This document shows positions 25,630-36,843 of a stretch of 64,000 bases of DNA, piece by piece. How positions within the stretch are numbered: the stretch's first letter is position 1; each line of letters starts with the position of its first letter. The notes under the pieces were generated by a model. That model did no database searches, had not been told where the DNA came from, and saw only the letters and a list, made by a program, of their open reading frames with translations. Made by a program: the position numbers and the translations under genes. Source of the stretch: Roseateles_E cavernae (GTDB taxonomy: Bacteria > Pseudomonadota > Gammaproteobacteria > Burkholderiales > Burkholderiaceae_C); assembly GCF_040187885.1 (NCBI RefSeq), contig NZ_JBDPLH010000001.1:930001-994000 (forward strand), read 5' to 3'.

Positions 25630-26639
25630 CAGTCGACCTTGGCGCCCGAGACCTTGACCACCTGGGCCCACTTCTTGGTCTCGCTCTGGATCAGCGCGGC
25701 GAACTCGCTGCTGGGCATGCCGCTGGCGATCGCGCCCTGGCTGGCCAGGCGCTCCTTGATGGCCGGGGAGGCCAGGGCCTTGGCGGTCTCGCGCTGCAGC
25801 AGCTGCACCTGGGCGGCGGGCATGCTGCTGGGCGCCAGCAGGCCGAACCAGGAGCTGGCCTCATAGCCCTTCAGCGCCGGGCCGCCGGCCTCCTCGATGG
25901 TGGGCAGCTCGGGCAGGGCCTCGCTGCGCTTGGCACTGGTGACGGCAATCGCCTTGAGCTTGCCGGCCTTGATCTGCGGCAGCGACGAGGGCAGGTTGTC
26001 GAACATCAGGTCGGTGTTGCCGCCCATCAGGTCCATCAGCGCCGGGCCCGAGCCGCGGTAGGGGAAGTGCAGCATGAAGCTGCCGGTCATGCTCTTGAAC
26101 AGCTCGCCGGCCAGATGGATGGAGGTGCCGTTGCCGCTGGAGGCCATGTTCAGTTTGCCGGGATTGGCCTTGGCGACCTTGATCAGGTCCTGCACCGAGT
26201 TGATGCCCAGCGCCTGGGCCTTGGCCGGGTTCAGCACCAGCACATTGGGCACGGCCGCGACCAGGGTGATGGGCGCGAAGTCCTTCACCGGGTCATAAGG
26301 CAGCTTGGGATAGAGCGACTGGTTGATGCCGTGGGTGCCCACCGTGCCCATCAGGATGGTGTGGCCGTCGGTGGCGCGGGCCACTTCGGCCGCGCCGGTG
26401 TTGCCGCCGGCACCGGGCTTGTTTTCGATCAAGACCGGCTGACCCAGGGCCTTCTGCAGCTCGGGCGCCAGCGCGCGGGCCAGGATGTCGGTGGTGCCGC
26501 CAGCCGCGAAGGGCACGACGATGCGCAGCGGCTTGCTGGGCCAGGTGCCTTGGGTCGGGGCCTGGGCCTGGGACAGGGCGGGCAGCAGCAGGGCGACGGC
26601 CGCGACGAGCAGCGTGCGACGGGTCAGGTCTTGCGTCAT
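25629..26639 (-). CDS. Bug-family (TctC) tripartite tricarboxylate transporter substrate-binding protein
   Basis: The 336-aa periplasmic receptor begins with a signal peptide (about residues 1-27, TLLVAAVALLLPALSQAQA). Typical Bug motifs are WPSKPLRIVVPFAAGGTTDILAR (about 35-57), GNTGAAEVARA and VNQS (here INQSLYPKLPYDPVKDFAPI). Bug proteins bind small carboxylates or amides and usually pair with TctA/TctB permeases; none is here, and instead the stop is coupled to a SulP permease. A GGAGA ribosome binding site precedes the ATG by 8 nt. Confidence 0.93.
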   Translation of the reverse strand: MTQDLTRRTLLVAAVALLLPALSQAQAPTQGTWPSKPLRIVVPFAAGGTTDILARALAPELQKALGQPVLIENKPGAGGNTGAAEVARATDGHTILMGTVGTHGINQSLYPKLPYDPVKDFAPITLVAAVPNVLVLNPAKAQALGINSVQDLIKVAKANPGKLNMASSGNGTSIHLAGELFKSMTGSFMLHFPYRGSGPALMDLMGGNTDLMFDNLPSSLPQIKAGKLKAIAVTSAKRSEALPELPTIEEAGGPALKGYEASSWFGLLAPSSMPAAQVQLLQRETAKALASPAIKERLASQGAIASGMPSSEFAALIQSETKKWAQVVKVSGAKVD

Positions 26640-26705
26640 GGGGTGTCTCCGTTGTTGTTCGAGGTCGGGGCCAAGTATGCGGCAAGCCCGCCGGGCCGCG
26701 AGCGA

Positions 26706-28700
26706 TCAGCGCCCGGCCGGGCCGGTGGTGTGGCGCAGGCTGACCTTTTGCGCCGAGCAGGCGGCATCGAAGTCGGCCTCGATCTGCTGCAGCGCGCTCA
26801 CGTCGGCGGCCTCGACGCCGGCGATGCCGACCGCGCGGTTGCGGCCCTGGGCCTTGGCGGTGTAGAGCGCCATATCGGCCCAGTTGACCGCCTGCTCCCA
26901 GTCCAGCGCCAGCCGGCCGGGCGGCAGCGGGAAGCGCGCATGGCCGATCGAGACCGTGACGCGCAGCGGCCCGGCCTCGGTGGCGACCGGCTCGGTGCCG
27001 ACGCTGAACAGGATGCGCTCGGCCAGCAGCTGTAACTGGTCCTGCGCGACCTCGGGCGCATAGACCAGAAACTCCTCGCCGCCCCAGCGCACCACCAGGT
27101 CCTCGTGGCGCACCGCCTGCGAGATGCGCCGCGCGACCTCGCAGATCACGATGTCGCCGGCCGCATGGCCGTGGCGGTCATTGACATGCTTGAAGTGGTC
27201 GATATCGACCATCAGCAGCGCACCCTCGAACTGGTGCTGGGCGCGCTGCGCCATCACGGCCAGGAAATGGCGCCGGTTGGCCAGATCGGTCAGCGGGTCG
27301 CGCTCGCTTTGCGCGCGCAGCAGCAGCTGGTTGGCCTTGAGCCGCTTGTTGGCGGCCTGCACACGCTTGAGCATCACGCCGGCCAGCAGCAGCGACAGGG
27401 CCAGCAGCGTGCCAACCGCGAGGCCGACCCGCTGGGCCAGATCGCGGTTGGCGAGCTGCTGGTCCTTCAGGGTCTTGTCGCGCGTCAGCAGATCAAGATC
27501 GCGCTGGGCGCGGTCGCTGTCGTACTTGAGCCTGAGCTCCTGCAGCTGGGCCTCGCGGTTGCGGGCCTGGATCATCGCGCTGAGCGCACGCTCGGTGTGG
27601 AAGGCCGCGATGGCCTCGCGCGGCTGGCCGGCCGTTGCCCAGGCCTCGCCGATCTCGCGCAGCTGGGTGGCGCGGCGTGCCGGCTCGGTCTGGCCGTCGG
27701 TCAGGGCCTGGGCGCGCGCCAGCTCGCGCCGTGCCGCGTCGAACTGGCGCAGCAGAATCATCGACACCGCCATGTTGTGGCGCAAGGTGCGCTCGATGCG
27801 CAGGTCCTTGTGGCGCAGCAGCACCGGCAGGGCCTGGCGGGCCAGCGCCAGCGCCACCGCCGGCCGGCCGTTGTGCATGTGCAGATCGGTCAGATTGGTC
27901 TGGACCTGGGCCACCAGCCGCGGCGACTCGGCCTGCTGGGCGAAGGCCAGCGCCTCCTCGTAGGCGCGCAGCTGGCCGGGCTTGTCACCGCGCCGCACCG
28001 CGATGCGGGCCTCGGTGATCTTGGTGCGTGCCATCGCCAGCGCATCGTCGCCGGCGCGCTCCAGTGCCGCAGCCAGCCAGCGGCGGGCCTCGTCGCCCTG
28101 CTCCAGCTCCTGGCTCAGCAGCGCCAGCGCGCCCATGCTGATGGCGCTCAGATAGCTGTCGCCGCCGGCCTCGGCCAGCGCCAGCGCATAGCGCAAGGTG
28201 CCGGCGGCCTGGGCCAGCGCGCCTTGGGCCGCCTGGTCGCGTTCGATGATGCGCAGCGCCGCCCAGGCACTGCGGAAGTCGCAGCCGCGCGCGATGCTGG
28301 CGGCCTCGGCGCCGCGCTCGCAGCGCCGCTCCAGCCCGCGCAGAGCCTGCTGCGCCGTCTCGGTGGCCAGGCTGTTGAGGCCATCGCGCGCGGCCAGCTG
28401 GGCGCTCAGCACGGCGGCACGATCACGCGTCTTCTCCGCCGCGGCCAGGCGCTCGACGAGCTTGCGGGCGGCACCGGTGTCGCCGCCCTGCACCAGGATC
28501 TGGCCCTCGGCCATCGCCAGCTGGTCCTGGGCCAGCGCCTGATGCGGAGCCAGTTCGCGCAGCGAGCGCAGCGCGGCCTCGGGCCGGTCATAGGCCATCA
28601 GCACCAGACGGGCCAGCTGGGCATCGAGCGTGCGGTCGATCTCGGCCAGCGCCGGGGCCATGACCAGGCTCAGCAAGAAGGCAAGGGCGAGCCGTCTCAT
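26706..28700 (-). CDS. GGDEF diguanylate cyclase with periplasmic TPR-like sensor, downstream copy
   Basis: This 664-aa protein begins with a signal peptide (about residues 1-19), followed by a helical TPR-like periplasmic region, one transmembrane helix (about 425-447) and a cytoplasmic GGDEF domain. The active site reads GGEEF (about residue 538), a functional form; the inhibitory I-site RxxD (RHED) stands five residues upstream. It should therefore make c-di-GMP and be product-inhibited. Its start overlaps the stop of the paralogue upstream (ATGA). Confidence 0.9.
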   Translation of the reverse strand: MRRLALAFLLSLVMAPALAEIDRTLDAQLARLVLMAYDRPEAALRSLRELAPHQALAQDQLAMAEGQILVQGGDTGAARKLVERLAAAEKTRDRAAVLSAQLAARDGLNSLATETAQQALRGLERRCERGAEAASIARGCDFRSAWAALRIIERDQAAQGALAQAAGTLRYALALAEAGGDSYLSAISMGALALLSQELEQGDEARRWLAAALERAGDDALAMARTKITEARIAVRRGDKPGQLRAYEEALAFAQQAESPRLVAQVQTNLTDLHMHNGRPAVALALARQALPVLLRHKDLRIERTLRHNMAVSMILLRQFDAARRELARAQALTDGQTEPARRATQLREIGEAWATAGQPREAIAAFHTERALSAMIQARNREAQLQELRLKYDSDRAQRDLDLLTRDKTLKDQQLANRDLAQRVGLAVGTLLALSLLLAGVMLKRVQAANKRLKANQLLLRAQSERDPLTDLANRRHFLAVMAQRAQHQFEGALLMVDIDHFKHVNDRHGHAAGDIVICEVARRISQAVRHEDLVVRWGGEEFLVYAPEVAQDQLQLLAERILFSVGTEPVATEAGPLRVTVSIGHARFPLPPGRLALDWEQAVNWADMALYTAKAQGRNRAVGIAGVEAADVSALQQIEADFDAACSAQKVSLRHTTGPAGR

Positions 28701-30766
28701 GAGACGCCCTGGCCCGACGGGCCCTGCAGCGCGACCAGGCCGACCCGGCCCTCCTGCCAGGCGGCTTCCATGCGGGTGGACAGCCGGCCCAGCTCGACCT
28801 CGTCCTGCGCGTCGATATGCAGCACGCCATAGGCCTTGTTGCGGCCATGGGCCTTGGCCAGATACATCACGGTGTCGACCAGATCGATGGCGCGTTCCCA
28901 GCTCAGCGCCAGGCCATGCGGCGCGACTGGGAAGCTGGCAAAGCCGATCGAGGCGCTGATGCCGATCTGCCGCTCGCCATGGGTCACCGGCGGCGCGCCG
29001 ATCAGGTCCAGCAGGCGCTGGGCCAGCACCTGGGCGTCGACCGCGTCGCGCGGCGGCACGACGATCAGAAACTCCTCGCCGCCCCAGCGCACCACCAGAT
29101 CATCTTCGCGCAGCGCAGCGCGCAGGCGCTGCGCGACCTCGATCAGCACGCTGTCGCCGGCGGCATGGCCCCATTGGTCGTTGATGCGCTTGAAGTGGTC
29201 GATGTCGATCAGATAGACGGTGCCGGCCAGCTTGCCGCTGTCGGCCAGGCGCTTGATGGCCGATTGGAAATGGCGCCGATTGGCCAGCCCGGTCAGCGGG
29301 TCGCGCTCGCTCTGGATCTTCAGATGCTCGTTGCTGCTGGCCAGCGCCAGATTGGTGCGGCGGATGCGCTGGTAGGCCAGGCCCAGCAGGGTGGCCGACA
29401 GCACCACGCAGCCGGCCAGCGCGGCCCACAGCTTGAGCTCCAGATCGCGGGCGCGGATCTGCTCGGCCTTCAGGCTGTTGTCACGGTTCAGCAGCTCGAT
29501 GTCGCGGGCGCGCCGCTCGGCATCGAAGCGCTCTTGCTCCTCCAGCACGGTCTTGCGGGTGTCGTCGCGCAGCACCTGGTCGATGATGCGGCGGTACTGA
29601 TGGTGGGCCTCGATGGCACCGGTCCAATCGGCCGCCTGTTCCAGATACTGGCCCAGCTCCTTCCAGCCGTCGGCGGCATAGGCCAGCGCGCCCTGCTGTT
29701 CGTCCAGCGTGATGGCCTGGCGCACATGGATCTGCCCCTCGGCGACCCGCTTCAGGCCGATCTTGGCGATGCCCAGATTGTGCAGCGCGACGATCTCGGC
29801 ATTCAGGTTCTGCGCCCGCCGCGCCAGCGGCAGCGCCTGCTCGGCCAGCTCCAGCGCACGCGCGTAGTCGCCCAGGCGCAGATAGTGGTCGGCATAGTTG
29901 GCCAGACCCAGCGCCTGCATGCCCTCGGCCTTGGCCTCGCGTGCGTAGTTCAGCGCCTCGGTCCAGGCCTGGCGGGTCACGCTGCCATCGCGGTCTTCGG
30001 CATGCAGGATGCCCTTGACCGTCATCACGCTGCTCATCAGCACCGGGTCGGGGTCGAGCTGGGCCGCGCGCACGGCCTCGGCATGGATCTGCTTGGCGCG
30101 ATCGACCTGCTGGGCGCGGTGGTAGGTGCGGGCCAGCTCGTTCAGGCCGGCCGCACGGCGCCAGTGAGCCCCCAGGCCTTCGGCCTGGCGCACCGCAGCC
30201 AGCGCAGCGGCCAGCGCCTCTTCCATCTGGCCGCGGTCGCTCTGCACCGTGGCCAGGGTCGCATAGGCGCGCAGCAGCACGCGCGGTGAGCGCGGTGCCT
30301 GGCCTTGCTGCTCCAGCGGGGCCAGGGCCTTCAGCGCCTCGCGCAGATCGCCCTTGTTCTGATGAAACTGGGCCAGCATCGCGGCCGCCGCCAGCTCGGC
30401 CGAGGGGCGGTCGGCCTCGACCGGCCAATGGCGCAGCTGGCTCAGCAGCTCATCGACGCGCGCGCGGTCGCGCATCTGGCCGGCCGTCAGCCCGCGCAGG
30501 CTGAGTACCTCCAGGCGCTCGGCGCTGCCCGGCGCGGTGCGGGCCTGCAGGGTCTGCAGGATTTGCTCCTGCTGCTGGGGCCGGCCCCGGCTGAGGCGTT
30601 CGCTCTGCTCGATCTCCTGCCACAGCGCCTCGTCACGCTGGCCGGTCGGCGCGCTGCGGCCCTCCTGCCCGCCCGGCTGGCAGCCAAGCAGCGGCGCGGC
30701 CAAGGCCAGGCACAGGGCCAGGACGCGGCCGCGCGGCATCCAGGACGCGGGGCAAACCATGCTCAT
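28697..30766 (-). CDS. GGDEF diguanylate cyclase with periplasmic TPR-like sensor, upstream copy
   Basis: This 689-aa protein has the same layout as its neighbour: hydrophobic N-terminus with a possible lipobox (APLLGC), TPR-like helical region with TPR repeats, one transmembrane helix (about residues 440-460) and a GGDEF domain with GGEEF (about 561) and an I-site REDD upstream. The two proteins are clearly paralogues, best in the GGDEF part. ATGs at 30766, 30760 and 30739 are all possible starts; the last fits the lipoprotein signal best. It is the first gene of a two-gene operon. Confidence 0.9.
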   Translation of the reverse strand: MSMVCPASWMPRGRVLALCLALAAPLLGCQPGGQEGRSAPTGQRDEALWQEIEQSERLSRGRPQQQEQILQTLQARTAPGSAERLEVLSLRGLTAGQMRDRARVDELLSQLRHWPVEADRPSAELAAAAMLAQFHQNKGDLREALKALAPLEQQGQAPRSPRVLLRAYATLATVQSDRGQMEEALAAALAAVRQAEGLGAHWRRAAGLNELARTYHRAQQVDRAKQIHAEAVRAAQLDPDPVLMSSVMTVKGILHAEDRDGSVTRQAWTEALNYAREAKAEGMQALGLANYADHYLRLGDYARALELAEQALPLARRAQNLNAEIVALHNLGIAKIGLKRVAEGQIHVRQAITLDEQQGALAYAADGWKELGQYLEQAADWTGAIEAHHQYRRIIDQVLRDDTRKTVLEEQERFDAERRARDIELLNRDNSLKAEQIRARDLELKLWAALAGCVVLSATLLGLAYQRIRRTNLALASSNEHLKIQSERDPLTGLANRRHFQSAIKRLADSGKLAGTVYLIDIDHFKRINDQWGHAAGDSVLIEVAQRLRAALREDDLVVRWGGEEFLIVVPPRDAVDAQVLAQRLLDLIGAPPVTHGERQIGISASIGFASFPVAPHGLALSWERAIDLVDTVMYLAKAHGRNKAYGVLHIDAQDEVELGRLSTRMEAAWQEGRVGLVALQGPSGQGVS

Positions 30767-31015
30767 TACCAGGCCTATCGGCGCATTCGCGGGCAGCTTG
30801 AGAACGGGCAGGACTCAGGCGGTCGCGCGGCCGCGTGCCTGGGGACGCGACCCGGCACGGCGGGTGCCACAAGGCCGGGCCTGAATCTGGTGCGGGCTCA
30901 TCATGGTGGCGCGGAAGCTCTCTCTTGCTGCTTGTGGCGCCAGTGTAGGGATGCGGCCGGCCCGCCAGACCTGGGGCCGGCCCTAGGCCCGGGCGGAGTT
31001 GCGCAGTTTGCACGC

Positions 31016-31909
31016 TTAGCCCAGATGGGTACAGACCGCCGCCAGCGTCGCCGCGTCGGCCAGCAGGCGGCGGTGCCCCAGGCCGCTGCTGACCTGCAGC
31101 CGGGCCTGGGGCAGGGCCGCCGCCAGTGCCTGGGCTGCGGCCAGCGGTGCGGCGCGGTCCTCGCTGTCGTGCAGCAGCAAGGTCGGCTGTGTCAGCCGCG
31201 CGCCCAGCCAGGCCGGCTCGAAAATCTCCAGGCCCTGCCCGCCCGACAGCGCTTCCAGCCGTTGCCGCATCAGCGCCTGCACGGCGCGGCCCAGGCCGAA
31301 GCTGCCGCCGAACCAGCCCAGCACCTGGCGTGGTGGCGCCGAGGCCGCCAGCAGCACCAGGCGCTCGGCCGCCAGCCCGCCGGCCAGCGCCTGGCTGGCG
31401 GCCAGGGCACCCAGCGAATGGGCGACCACGCCGCGCAACGGGCCGAAGTGCTGGCCGGCCGCCCGCAGCGCACGCACAAACTCCGGCAGATGGCTTTGCC
31501 GACCGCTGCTGCGACCATGGGCCGGCAGGTCCAGCAGCAGCGGGTCCAGGCCGGCGCGCCATAGCGCCTCGCCCAGCGGCCGCATCTGCTGGGCATCGCC
31601 GGCCCAGCCGTGGACCAGCAGCACGCGCGGCCGCGCACTGCCCGGTGCCGCAGCGTCCCGGCGCTGCCAGGCGACCAGGCGCCGGTCCTCGAAAAGCCAG
31701 GGCAGCGGCTGCCATTCGGGCGGTACCGGCCGCCGCCGTGCCGCCTGCTTGGTGGGCATCGGCGTGATGAAGAACTGGTAGGCCAGGCCGGCCGCCAGGC
31801 GCGGGCTGAGCCGCTGCAGCAGCTCCAGTGCGCCGCGCAGCAGGCGCTGGCCGCCACCGGCGGCATAGAACAGCGCGGCCGGGTTGGGGGGCAGGGTCTT
31901 GTCGCTCAT
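31016..31909 (-). CDS. Alpha/beta hydrolase
   Basis: This 297-aa enzyme has the alpha/beta hydrolase fold. The oxyanion HGW lies at about residues 100-102. The nucleophile elbow reads AHSLGAL (Ser165), with Ala in place of the usual first Gly; a candidate acid is Asp in HDSEDR and the base His in GLGHRRLL (about 277). It has no signal peptide, so is likely cytoplasmic. It starts 5 nt after the stop of a 39-aa membrane protein and is in the TetR operon. Esterase or thioesterase activity is inference. Confidence 0.87.
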   Translation of the reverse strand: MSDKTLPPNPAALFYAAGGGQRLLRGALELLQRLSPRLAAGLAYQFFITPMPTKQAARRRPVPPEWQPLPWLFEDRRLVAWQRRDAAAPGSARPRVLLVHGWAGDAQQMRPLGEALWRAGLDPLLLDLPAHGRSSGRQSHLPEFVRALRAAGQHFGPLRGVVAHSLGALAASQALAGGLAAERLVLLAASAPPRQVLGWFGGSFGLGRAVQALMRQRLEALSGGQGLEIFEPAWLGARLTQPTLLLHDSEDRAAPLAAAQALAAALPQARLQVSSGLGHRRLLADAATLAAVCTHLG

Positions 31910-31914
31910 CGTGC

Positions 31915-32034
31915 TTACTCCGGAAAAATGAAGTCGCGGTTGTCGTTCGGTACGGCGCGCCAGAGCCGGCGCAGGCCCAGCCAGGCACGCCAGGCCAGCA
32001 GCGCCACCGGAATCAGCAAAAGCAGCTCAATCAT
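31915..32034 (-). CDS. Small membrane protein of 39 residues, TetR regulon
   Basis: The reading frame runs from ATG at 32032-32034 to TAA at 31915-31917. It is preceded by a perfect ribosome binding site (CCAGGAGG, 5 nt before ATG), the best in this part of the window. The protein has a hydrophobic N-terminus (residues about 1-15), a Trp/Arg-rich amphipathic segment (WRAWLGLRRLWRAV) and a polar C-terminus (NDNRDFIFPE). It is likely membrane-bound with a cytoplasmic positive face. It lies between tetR and the alpha/beta hydrolase, ends 5 nt before the hydrolase start, and sits just downstream of a TetR-type palindrome. I do not recognise a family. Confidence 0.78.
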   Translation of the reverse strand: MIELLLLIPVALLAWRAWLGLRRLWRAVPNDNRDFIFPE

Positions 32035-32067
32035 CAAAGCCTCCTGGCGGGTGAATGCGCCGATGTT

Positions 32068-32087
32068 TTTCGCACGATCGTGCGAAA
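32068..32087. promoter_or_regulatory. Palindromic operator, TetR-type (between tetR and the 39-aa gene)
   Basis: A perfect 20-bp palindrome, TTTCGCACGATCGTGCGAAA, lies 34-53 nt upstream of the 39-aa gene start. Its 12-bp core GCACGATCGTGC occurs again 11-28 nt before the tetR start (32744-32761). A matching pair at these two places is strong evidence for binding by the local TetR protein; no binding data are available. Confidence 0.8.
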
Positions 32088-32130
32088 TTGGCGCGTGGGG
32101 TGAAGCAGGACCATGGTCTGCAGGGCGGAC

Positions 32131-32733
32131 TCAGGGCTTGTAGTGCTGGATCAGGCGCTGGTAGCTGGCCCAGCCGCGCTGGGCCGTCAGCGGCTCGCGC
32201 AGGAAGCGGGCCTCGCGCATCAGTGCGGTGAACAGGCCGTCGAGTTCGAACACCAGCTGCTCGGCGTCCAGGTCGGCGCGCAGATGGCCCATCTCGACGG
32301 CCTGCAGCACGCTGCGCTTGAGCGCGCCGCGCCAGCGCCGCACGCCGGCCAGCAGCAGCTCGCGCAGCGGGCCGTCGCGGTCGTCGAACTCGAAGCTGCC
32401 GGCCACATAGAGACAGCTGCCGCGCGGACCGGCCAGCGTGGTGCGCTGCAGCCAGGCCGCCATGATGGCGTCCAGCCGCGGCAGGCCGCGCGGCTCGCGC
32501 AGCGCCGGCACCAGGATGTCTTGCTGGAAGCGCCGGTCGAACTCCTCCAGCACCGCGCGCTGCAGGCCCTCGCGCGAGCCGATGCGGGAGAACACCCCGC
32601 TCTTGGACAGGTTCAGCCGCTTGGCCACCTCGCCGATGCTGAGGCTCTCCAGGCCGTCGAGCGCGGCCATTTCCAGCGCGACATCGACGATGGCACTCTG
32701 GGTCAGCTCGCTGCGCTCGGTCTTGGCTTCCAT
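32131..32733 (-). CDS. TetR-family transcriptional regulator
   Basis: This 200-aa repressor-like protein has an N-terminal helix-turn-helix (LSIGEVAKRLNLSKSGVFSRIGSREGL, about residues 31-57, typical for TetR) and a C-terminal ligand-binding domain of the TetR_C_16-like type. Its own start is preceded by a palindrome and a perfect copy of the same core lies downstream of it ahead of the 39-aa gene, so it probably represses both its own gene and the 39-aa/hydrolase genes. The ligand is unknown. It diverges from uvrA. Confidence 0.9.
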   Translation of the reverse strand: MEAKTERSELTQSAIVDVALEMAALDGLESLSIGEVAKRLNLSKSGVFSRIGSREGLQRAVLEEFDRRFQQDILVPALREPRGLPRLDAIMAAWLQRTTLAGPRGSCLYVAGSFEFDDRDGPLRELLLAGVRRWRGALKRSVLQAVEMGHLRADLDAEQLVFELDGLFTALMREARFLREPLTAQRGWASYQRLIQHYKP

Positions 32734-32743
32734 GAGTCTGAAT

Positions 32744-32761
32744 TTAGCACGATCGTGCGAA
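32744..32761. promoter_or_regulatory. Palindromic operator, TetR-type (upstream of tetR)
   Basis: TTAGCACGATCGTGCGAA contains the 12-bp core GCACGATCGTGC seen at 32068-32087, with one mismatched pair at the flank. It lies 11-28 nt before the tetR start codon, where a bound repressor would block transcription; autoregulation is therefore inferred. Confidence 0.75.
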
Positions 32762-32764
32762 TAT

Positions 32765-32824
32765 TTGTCAAGCTATCGACAAGACCCGCCGGCCGGTACT
32801 GACAAGCTTTGTCAGCAGGCCGGC
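32765..32824. promoter_or_regulatory. Inverted repeats in the tetR-uvrA intergenic region
   Basis: Two inverted pairs built from TTGTC and GACAA lie here: TTGTC-N8-GACAA (32765-32782) and CTGACAA-gct-TTGTCAG (32799-32815). The second is nested in an outer 7-bp stem (GCCGGCC 32788-32794 with GGCCGGC 32818-32824). It could be a regulatory site for uvrA or a two-part hairpin. It does not match the LexA consensus CTGT-N8-ACAG. Significance unproven. Confidence 0.4.
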
Positions 32825-32901
32825 CCGATCAGGCCGCGCGAATCCGGGTCCTCGGCCTATGATGGCGGGTTCTCCGTCAGCCACCTCGTCCCCCAGCTTC
32901 C

Positions 32902-35828
<2,927 letters not shown>

Positions 35829-35832
<4 letters not shown>

Positions 35833-35846
35833 GCCGGAAGGCTCAG
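35829..35846. terminator. Hairpin shared by the stops of uvrA and the MHFG gene
   Basis: CTGAGCC (35829-35835) and GGCTCAG (35840-35846) form a 7-bp stem with a GGAA tetraloop. The stem contains the uvrA stop codon on one side and that of the converging PEP-CTERM gene on the other. No T-tract follows on either strand, so termination is possible but unproven. Confidence 0.4.
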
Positions 35847-36619
35847 GCGCGGCGGCGGCGGGCCACCCAGCCGACCGTCGCCAGGCCGGCCAGCATCAGG
35901 GCCCAGGTCTCGGGCTCGGGCACTGGCGTGGTGACGCCGGGCGGCAGCGGCGGGATGCCGCCCAGACCGCCGCCGGGCGGCGGTGTCAGGCCGCCACCGG
36001 TGAAGCTCCCGGGCAGACTGGGGCCGGCGGCCACCGGCTGGCCGCTGGGCAAGGCGGCGACTTGAGAGAAGCTCGGTTCGCTGCCGGCCACGGTCGCAGG
36101 CGCGCCGCTGCCCGGCACACCGGCGCCGGTAGGTTCCATCTCCAGCAGGGCCTGCGGGTCTTCGCCTTCGCGGGTCGAGGACGCCACATTGGTGGCGGCG
36201 GCCGGCGCGGCTGCCTGCTTGGTGCGCTTGATGCGGCTGACATTGCGGCAGACCGTGGGCACCAGGATGCACTCGCCGTCCTCGCAATAGACCAGGCCGC
36301 GCTCCTGCATCTGGTCGGTCCAGCGGGCGCGTGTCACGCTGCCGCAGACGCTGCCCTGGCCGAAGTGCATCGCACTGATCTGCGGGCTGTACTCGGCCTG
36401 GCCGTTGATCGATTCGCGCGTGATCGTGACCATCTCGTCGTAGCTGCGCTTTTGCATGCGCGCCTTCAGCTTGGCGCGGGTGGCCGCCGGGATGTCCTGG
36501 TAGCGATCCACGGCCGCGACCACATCGCCCATGAAGGGGTTCACTCCCGGCCTATCCCAGGAGCATTGGGGCAAAGTTGCGCCCGACGCTGCAAGCGCCA
36601 TGGTGACGAGTATGGACAT
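35843..36619 (-). CDS. MHFG-family PEP-CTERM protein
   Basis: This 258-aa exported protein has a short N-terminal hydrophobic signal, four or more conserved Cys (CSWDRPG, GSVCGS, YCEDGEC, VCRNV) and the MHFG motif at about residues 84-87. A low-complexity Pro/Gly linker (about 180-230) precedes a C-terminal PEP-CTERM signal: VPEPETWALMLAGL and an Arg cluster RRRR. The signal is normally processed by an exosortase and linked to exopolysaccharide-rich envelopes. I recall MHFG as a named PEP-CTERM subfamily. Its function is unknown. No exosortase lies in this window. Confidence 0.87.
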   Translation of the reverse strand: MSILVTMALAASGATLPQCSWDRPGVNPFMGDVVAAVDRYQDIPAATRAKLKARMQKRSYDEMVTITRESINGQAEYSPQISAMHFGQGSVCGSVTRARWTDQMQERGLVYCEDGECILVPTVCRNVSRIKRTKQAAAPAAATNVASSTREGEDPQALLEMEPTGAGVPGSGAPATVAGSEPSFSQVAALPSGQPVAAGPSLPGSFTGGGLTPPPGGGLGGIPPLPPGVTTPVPEPETWALMLAGLATVGWVARRRRA

Positions 36620-36843
36620 GGACCTATTCCCTTATCAGCCCGTGGGGGCGGGCATCTTGTTGGCTTGGTCTGCCAGCGCGTCCGCTGGTCGCCAAGCGTT
36701 TGACGATGTAGGAATTTTAAGTGGGGGCTTGGGGTGCCCCTGCCGATGAGCCCCCCTCAGCCGGGGGAGCATGCCTGCGGCATAAGTCACGCTTCGCACA
36801 GCCCCATGCCCTGCACTAGACTGCGCGCAGCCCAGGAGATGCC

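Noticed and set aside
32799..32815. LexA box upstream of uvrA
   Set aside because: CTGACAA-gct-TTGTCAG does not fit CTGT-N8-ACAG; reported only as an unexplained inverted repeat.
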